This document shows positions 13,279-16,537 of a stretch of 16,537 nt of DNA, piece after piece. A model generated the notes under the pieces. That model ran no database searches. It saw only the letters and a list, made by a program, of their open reading frames with translations, and had not been told where the DNA came from. Each line of letters opens with the position of its first letter. Position 1 is the stretch's first letter. The stretch is taken from NCBI GenBank assembly GCA_964390805.1, contig CAYMKL010000142.1:1-16537 (forward strand). Direction: 5' to 3'. The translations under genes were made by a program, and so were the position numbers. The stretch is from CAYMKL01 sp964390805 (GTDB taxonomy: Bacteria > Chloroflexota > Anaerolineae > VGOG01).

Positions 13279-14318
13279 TTGGGGAGAGTTGATATGTTCC
13301 TGGCCCAGTCACGGTTAGCTCGGTACCAGGCCACCAATTGAGCAACACCCTCAGCGAAAGGAAACTGCGGCTGCCAGCCTTGTCCTGAGCCTTGTCCTGA
13401 GCTCCGTCGAAGTCCTGGTCGAAGGGCCAACAAATGCGCCGCCTTGCCGATGTCCGCCCACGTGGCCAGCACATCAGCGGGATGGCGCGGCTTGTACTCA
13501 ATGCTTGCTTTCTTCCCCACTAACTCTTCCACCAACTGGATAGCATCCATCAGCACCACCGGCGTATCTGAGCCCAGGTTGATCACCTCGTAGCCCAATG
13601 GTTTGAGGCCGGCGATGGTGCCTAAGGCGATGTCGTCCACGTAAGTGAAGTCTCGCTCCTGCCTGCCATCTCCGTAGACGATCACTGGCCGCCCCTCGCT
13701 GATCCACTGCACGAAGCGGAACAGGCTCATATCGGGCCGCCCCGCCGGGCCGTACACGGTAAAGTAGCGCAGTACGGTCACGTCAATGTCGTACAGGTAG
13801 TGATACGTGTAGCACAGCGCCTCCGCCGCCTTCTTGGAGGCCGCGTAGGGGGAAAGCGGCCCATCGGTGTTGGCGTCCTCCCGAAACGGCCGGGGGTTGT
13901 TGGCTCCGTACAGGCTAGACGTGGATGCCTGCACGAACTTCTTCACCCCGAACTCCCGGCACAACTCCAGCAGGTTCAGCGTGCCGGTCACATTTGTCTC
14001 AAAGTACACCCACGGATTCTGGACGGATTGGCGGACCCCCGCTCTCGCCGCCAGATTGATCACCGCGTCGAAGGGCACAGTTCCTTGCTCCTTGAGCTCC
14101 CACAGTTCCCCCAGCCCCTGGCGGTCCGTGATGTCCAAGCGGTGAAACTCGAACCCAGGCTTACCTTCGAGCTGCGCCAGCCGCCAGTGCTTAAGGCGCA
14201 CATCGTAGGCGTCGTTTAGGTTGTCCACGCCTGCCACAGTGTGGCCATCAACGAGCAGGAACTCGCTCACCTTCCAGCCGATGAACCCGGCGCAACCAGT
14301 CACCAGGTAGGTCGCCAA
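13275..14318 (-). CDS. NAD-dependent UDP-sugar epimerase (UDP-glucuronate 4-epimerase-like SDR)
   Basis: Extended SDR enzyme of 347 residues that probably epimerises a UDP-sugar such as UDP-glucuronate for surface polysaccharide. NAD motif TGCAGFIG (7-14), acidic GVDNLND after strand 2, STSSLYG with the active-site Ser, YAASK with catalytic Tyr and Lys, and RYFTVYGPAGRPDM, GDGRQERDFTYVDDI of the substrate domain. The start is TTG at 14318: AAAAGGAGAGG ends 4 bases before it, and no ATG fits. Residues about 298-314 (GLRRSSGQGSGQGW) come from a microrepeat and interrupt the usual LLGWxPQ near the C-terminal end. The VanZ-like gene starts in its stop codon; the broken protease lies 67 bases upstream. 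Other UDP-sugar 4-epimerases of this family cannot be excluded. Confidence 0.9.
   Translation of the reverse strand: MATYLVTGCAGFIGWKVSEFLLVDGHTVAGVDNLNDAYDVRLKHWRLAQLEGKPGFEFHRLDITDRQGLGELWELKEQGTVPFDAVINLAARAGVRQSVQNPWVYFETNVTGTLNLLELCREFGVKKFVQASTSSLYGANNPRPFREDANTDGPLSPYAASKKAAEALCYTYHYLYDIDVTVLRYFTVYGPAGRPDMSLFRFVQWISEGRPVIVYGDGRQERDFTYVDDIALGTIAGLKPLGYEVINLGSDTPVVLMDAIQLVEELVGKKASIEYKPRHPADVLATWADIGKAAHLLALRPGLRRSSGQGSGQGWQPQFPFAEGVAQLVAWYRANRDWARNISTLPK
13378..13427. repeat. CCTTGTCCTGAGC microrepeat insertion in the epimerase gene
   Basis: CCTTGTCCTGAG occurs twice in tandem, then CTCCGTCGAAG and CCTGGTCGAAGGG, all variants of the CCTGAGCCTGTCGAAGG word seen in proS. The stretch keeps the reading frame and encodes about 17 residues missing from typical family members. 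Confidence 0.72.
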
Positions 14319-14385
14319 AGTACCTCTCCTTTTAGTTAGACATTACCAATACAGCGGCACGCCGGCAAGGGCAGAAACGACTCGG

Positions 14386-14755
14386 TCAGACAAGCAGCAT
14401 GCGCATCGGTTGCAAGGTGCGAGTGAAAGGGTTCAGCACCAGACCGAGAATCTCCAGGGTAACCACCCCCAAGAGTGGCTCATCGCCAGGCTCCCCGAGA
14501 ACCACGGGTGTATAGCTCTCTCCCTGAGGCAGCACAATATGGCACTCGGACACCTTGCGCTCAACCGAGGTGCCATCAGCCAGGGTGAAAGTCATAGATC
14601 GCTTCGGCGACAACCCTATCGCTTGCCAGTCCTTATGCGGTAGCAACGTGATGCGGTAGCAACGTGTAGGTTGCACCGCTGTCCACCAGAAAGTGCACGG
14701 TTGCCTGCTTGCCAGTTGGGCCAGCCACGATGCCTTCAATGTAAGTGACTCCCAC
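14386..14755 (-). pseudogene. Retropepsin-like (clan AA) aspartic protease gene broken by a 16-bp tandem duplication
   Basis: From GTG at 14755 the frame reads GVTYIEGIVAGPTGKQATV, then FLVDSGATYTLLP with the catalytic Asp motif DSGAT, and stops after 40 codons at TAA 14633-14635. The rest of the domain continues in another frame (KDWQAIGLSPKRSMTFTLADG, then EPLLGVVTLEILGL, the usual hydrophobic-Gly motif of the fold) down to 14386. Removing one of two identical 16-mers (14635-14650, 14651-14666) joins both into an uninterrupted 117-residue protein, a normal length for single-domain bacterial retropepsin-like proteins. The ribosome site is AAGGGGG. It follows the BY-kinase stop by 24 bases. 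Loss of function, a slippage switch or an assembly error all fit. Confidence 0.88.
14635..14666. repeat. 16-bp perfect tandem duplication
   Basis: ATGCGGTAGCAACGTG occurs twice in a row (14635-14650 and 14651-14666). It has no counterpart in the reconstructed protein, and 16 is not a multiple of three, so it is the cause of the frameshift in the protease gene. Confidence 0.95.
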
Positions 14756-14779
14756 AGCCTGGGGCCCCCTTTCTTTTCC

Positions 14780-16468
14780 TTACCCGCTTCGGCTCCGCAG
14801 GGATAAGTTGCCCACCCAGCGCCTGATGGCCTCCACCACACCAGCCGCCCCTCGGGGATGCTTGTGACCTCGCTTCTGTCTCTGCTCCCCGCCATCCTCG
14901 GGGGAATAGTAGTAGTAATAATAGTACCCCCCTCTACCTCTGTGAGAAAGCTTGTTCAAGGCCGCGCCCAGGAGATTGGCCCCCACTTTGTCCAACTGCT
15001 CCTTCCCCCGCTGGGCCACCCCCCGCCGCGTGGTGCCAGCGTCCACCACCAACAACACCCCATCCACCTGGTTGGCCAGTATCGAAGCATCGGTGACGGC
15101 CAGGATGGGAGGACTATCGAAGATAAGCACATCCGTTTCTCCCTTGAGCTGTTCAATCAACTCCCTCATGCGCTGCGAGTTGAGGAGCTCCGAAGGATTG
15201 GGTGGCAACGGGCCGCAGGTAAGCACCCGTAGGTTCTCTACCTCCGTCGTCTGCAGATAGCCATCGGTGCTAGGGCTCTTGTCTAAAAGGGCATTGGTCA
15301 ACCCCAGGTTCCTGGACGCCTCGAAGTACTGATGCAAGGTGGGACGGCGCAGGTCGGAGTCCACGACGATGACCGACAGCCCGGCCTGGGCCATCACCGT
15401 TCCCAGGTTGGCCACGGTGGTGGTTTTCCCCTCGGTGGGGTTGGTGCTGGTAACCATCAGAGTCCTCAAAGGATTATCCACCGTAGAGTACTGGATGTTG
15501 GTGCGCAGGGCGCGATATGCTTCCGAGATAGGCGATCTGGGGTGGGCAGCGGCGATGAGCCTGTCCTGGTCATCGGTTGACTGGAAGCGGGTGATGACGC
15601 CCAAGGTGGAGATGCCCAAAGCCTGGCCGACGTCCTCGGAGGACTTGATGGTATCATCCAGGTACTCGATGAGAAAGGCCACGCCCACAGCCAGCATGCA
15701 GCCCACCACCGCGGCCAGGAGGGTGTTCTGGAGCTTGCGGGGCTTGATGGGGAACCTGGGCAACCTGGCCGGCTCGACGGTAACCACGTTGTCCATGGCC
15801 TGAACCTCTGCCAGGCGGATGTCCTCGTAGCTGCCGAGAAGGCTGGCATAATTGCTCTGGTGCTGGGCCAAGAGGGTCTGAAGCCTGGCCAGCTCCGTCT
15901 GGTCAGCGGCGGTATCTGAGCCTTGCAAGTCGTTGATGGCTTGCTGGGTGGCCTCCATGTCGCTTTCAATGATGCCTAACTGCTCGCTCAGATTCTCCTT
16001 GGAACTGGCGAAGCGGCTCAGTTGCATTTCCGCGTTCTGCTCGATGAAGACCTCCGGGAGGGTGTTGGCTACATCCATGGCCAACTGTGGATCGTCGCTC
16101 TCCACGCTCAACTCGATGAGCTGAGTGTCCCGCACTGGCCTGACGTCAATGGCAGCAGGTAGTACCCCTCCATCCGTTTCCTCCGTCTCCTCTGTCTCCA
16201 CCCCCAGCCTGCTTGCCACTTCCTCGAGGACGGGGCGTTTGGTGAGCAGTTCCGCGTAGGTTTTGGCCAGACGTTCACTGGTTATGAGCGAAGTATAATC
16301 AGTGACAGCGGGATTACGGGCCTGGTTGATGAGTAAAGTGGTCGAGGCGCGGTAGATGGGGGTCATGTTGCGGCTCACCAGGTAGGCCGTGCCGCCAGCC
16401 AAAAGAGTCCCCAACACAATCAACCACAACCATCTCCAGAGCACAGTGAAGTATTGTCTTAATTCCAT
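14780..16468 (-). CDS. Polysaccharide co-polymerase / bacterial tyrosine kinase (Wzz-BY-kinase)
   Basis: Inner-membrane regulator of polysaccharide chain length and export, 562 residues. Wzz part: first helix at about 15-32 (LWLIVLGTLLAGGTAYLV), extracytoplasmic coiled coil (about 150-220), Pro-rich segment PRLPRFPIKPRK and second helix at about 247-266. Kinase part: Walker A TSTNPTEGKTTT with K348, Walker A' VVDSDLRRP (D370, D372), Walker B FDSPP with D451, and a Tyr cluster of seven in a row (GGYYYYYYY) before a basic tail, the usual site of autophosphorylation. The two parts are fused as in Proteobacteria and other Gram-negative-like groups. Start: ATG with GGGGGAG about 7 bases upstream. 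It heads the visible polysaccharide gene set and follows a partial gene by 21 bases. Confidence 0.94.
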   Translation of the reverse strand: MELRQYFTVLWRWLWLIVLGTLLAGGTAYLVSRNMTPIYRASTTLLINQARNPAVTDYTSLITSERLAKTYAELLTKRPVLEEVASRLGVETEETEETDGGVLPAAIDVRPVRDTQLIELSVESDDPQLAMDVANTLPEVFIEQNAEMQLSRFASSKENLSEQLGIIESDMEATQQAINDLQGSDTAADQTELARLQTLLAQHQSNYASLLGSYEDIRLAEVQAMDNVVTVEPARLPRFPIKPRKLQNTLLAAVVGCMLAVGVAFLIEYLDDTIKSSEDVGQALGISTLGVITRFQSTDDQDRLIAAAHPRSPISEAYRALRTNIQYSTVDNPLRTLMVTSTNPTEGKTTTVANLGTVMAQAGLSVIVVDSDLRRPTLHQYFEASRNLGLTNALLDKSPSTDGYLQTTEVENLRVLTCGPLPPNPSELLNSQRMRELIEQLKGETDVLIFDSPPILAVTDASILANQVDGVLLVVDAGTTRRGVAQRGKEQLDKVGANLLGAALNKLSHRGRGGYYYYYYYSPEDGGEQRQKRGHKHPRGAAGVVEAIRRWVGNLSLRSRSG

Positions 16469-16489
16469 GCTTTTTCTCCCCCTTGGTAA

Positions 16490-16537
16490 CTACTCAGGCC
16501 GTAAGCGTTCGTCAAGATGTTCATAAAACCTCCACGA
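16490..16537 (-). CDS. C-terminal end of an unidentified gene cut by the window edge
   Basis: The last 48 bases hold an open minus-strand frame ending ...RFYEHLDERLRPE-TAG, 21 bases before the BY-kinase ATG. Spacing and composition look like the tail of a co-transcribed gene. Only 15 residues are visible, so neither function nor reality can be settled; a neighbouring polysaccharide gene is a reasonable expectation. Confidence 0.4.
   Translation of the reverse strand, partial: SWRFYEHLDERLRPE

Noticed and set aside
14667..14895. Upstream part of the long open frame that runs into the aspartic protease
   Set aside because: In this frame the residues are out of phase with both the kinase end and the protease start; the true N-terminal part lies in another frame from GTG 14755, as DSGAT shows.

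Overview
The window looks like a chromosomal piece of a Chloroflexota bacterium (Anaerolineae-like), probably from a metagenome. This is inferred from: a short, archaeal/eukaryal-type prolyl-tRNA synthetase behind a T-box; secreted proteins with Pro/Thr stalks and a YLPLYLKNY-type segment; AGGAGG ribosome sites; and many short low-complexity repeats (GAGTAACGAG-like, CCTGAGCCTGTCGAAGG-like), both between and inside genes. No rRNA, tRNA, CRISPR array, integrase or transposase was seen.

Layout. (1) Positions 51-3577, minus strand: a NarL-type response regulator and a large membrane sensor histidine kinase, overlapping by ATGA. Upstream of the kinase lies a 31-codon stub that begins like an NAD-dependent epimerase and has its own ribosome site and a near-consensus promoter. 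The kinase pair appears to use a promoter once owned by a now deleted gene. (2) Positions 3787-9115, plus strand, from a back-to-back promoter: a lipoprotein form of protein-L-isoaspartate methyltransferase; a 509-residue fusion of a SAM methyltransferase with an HgcA-like corrinoid domain and membrane segments; a GNAT acetyltransferase; and a secreted papain-family protein whose catalytic Cys is Tyr. (3) Positions 9161-12733, minus strand: an unknown membrane protein overlapping an EamA transporter, then proS preceded by a proline T-box (specifier CCC) with its own promoter. (4) Positions 12730-16537, minus strand: a surface-polysaccharide set of Wzz/BY-kinase, retropepsin-like aspartic protease broken by a 16-bp tandem duplication, UDP-sugar epimerase, VanZ-like protein, and the tail of one more gene at the right edge.

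How the parts fit. The kinase/regulator pair senses an extracytoplasmic signal; its targets are unknown. ProS is controlled by uncharged tRNA-Pro. The right-hand genes fit chain-length control and sugar-nucleotide supply for an exported polysaccharide. The most unusual gene is the methyltransferase/HgcA-like fusion: HgcA is the corrinoid protein of mercury methylation, but here the motif after the cobalt-ligand Cys has changed, no hgcB follows, and a SAM methyltransferase is fused in front. Several other genes carry visible lesions or repeat-derived insertions, suggesting a genome shaped by small duplications and mobile microrepeats.
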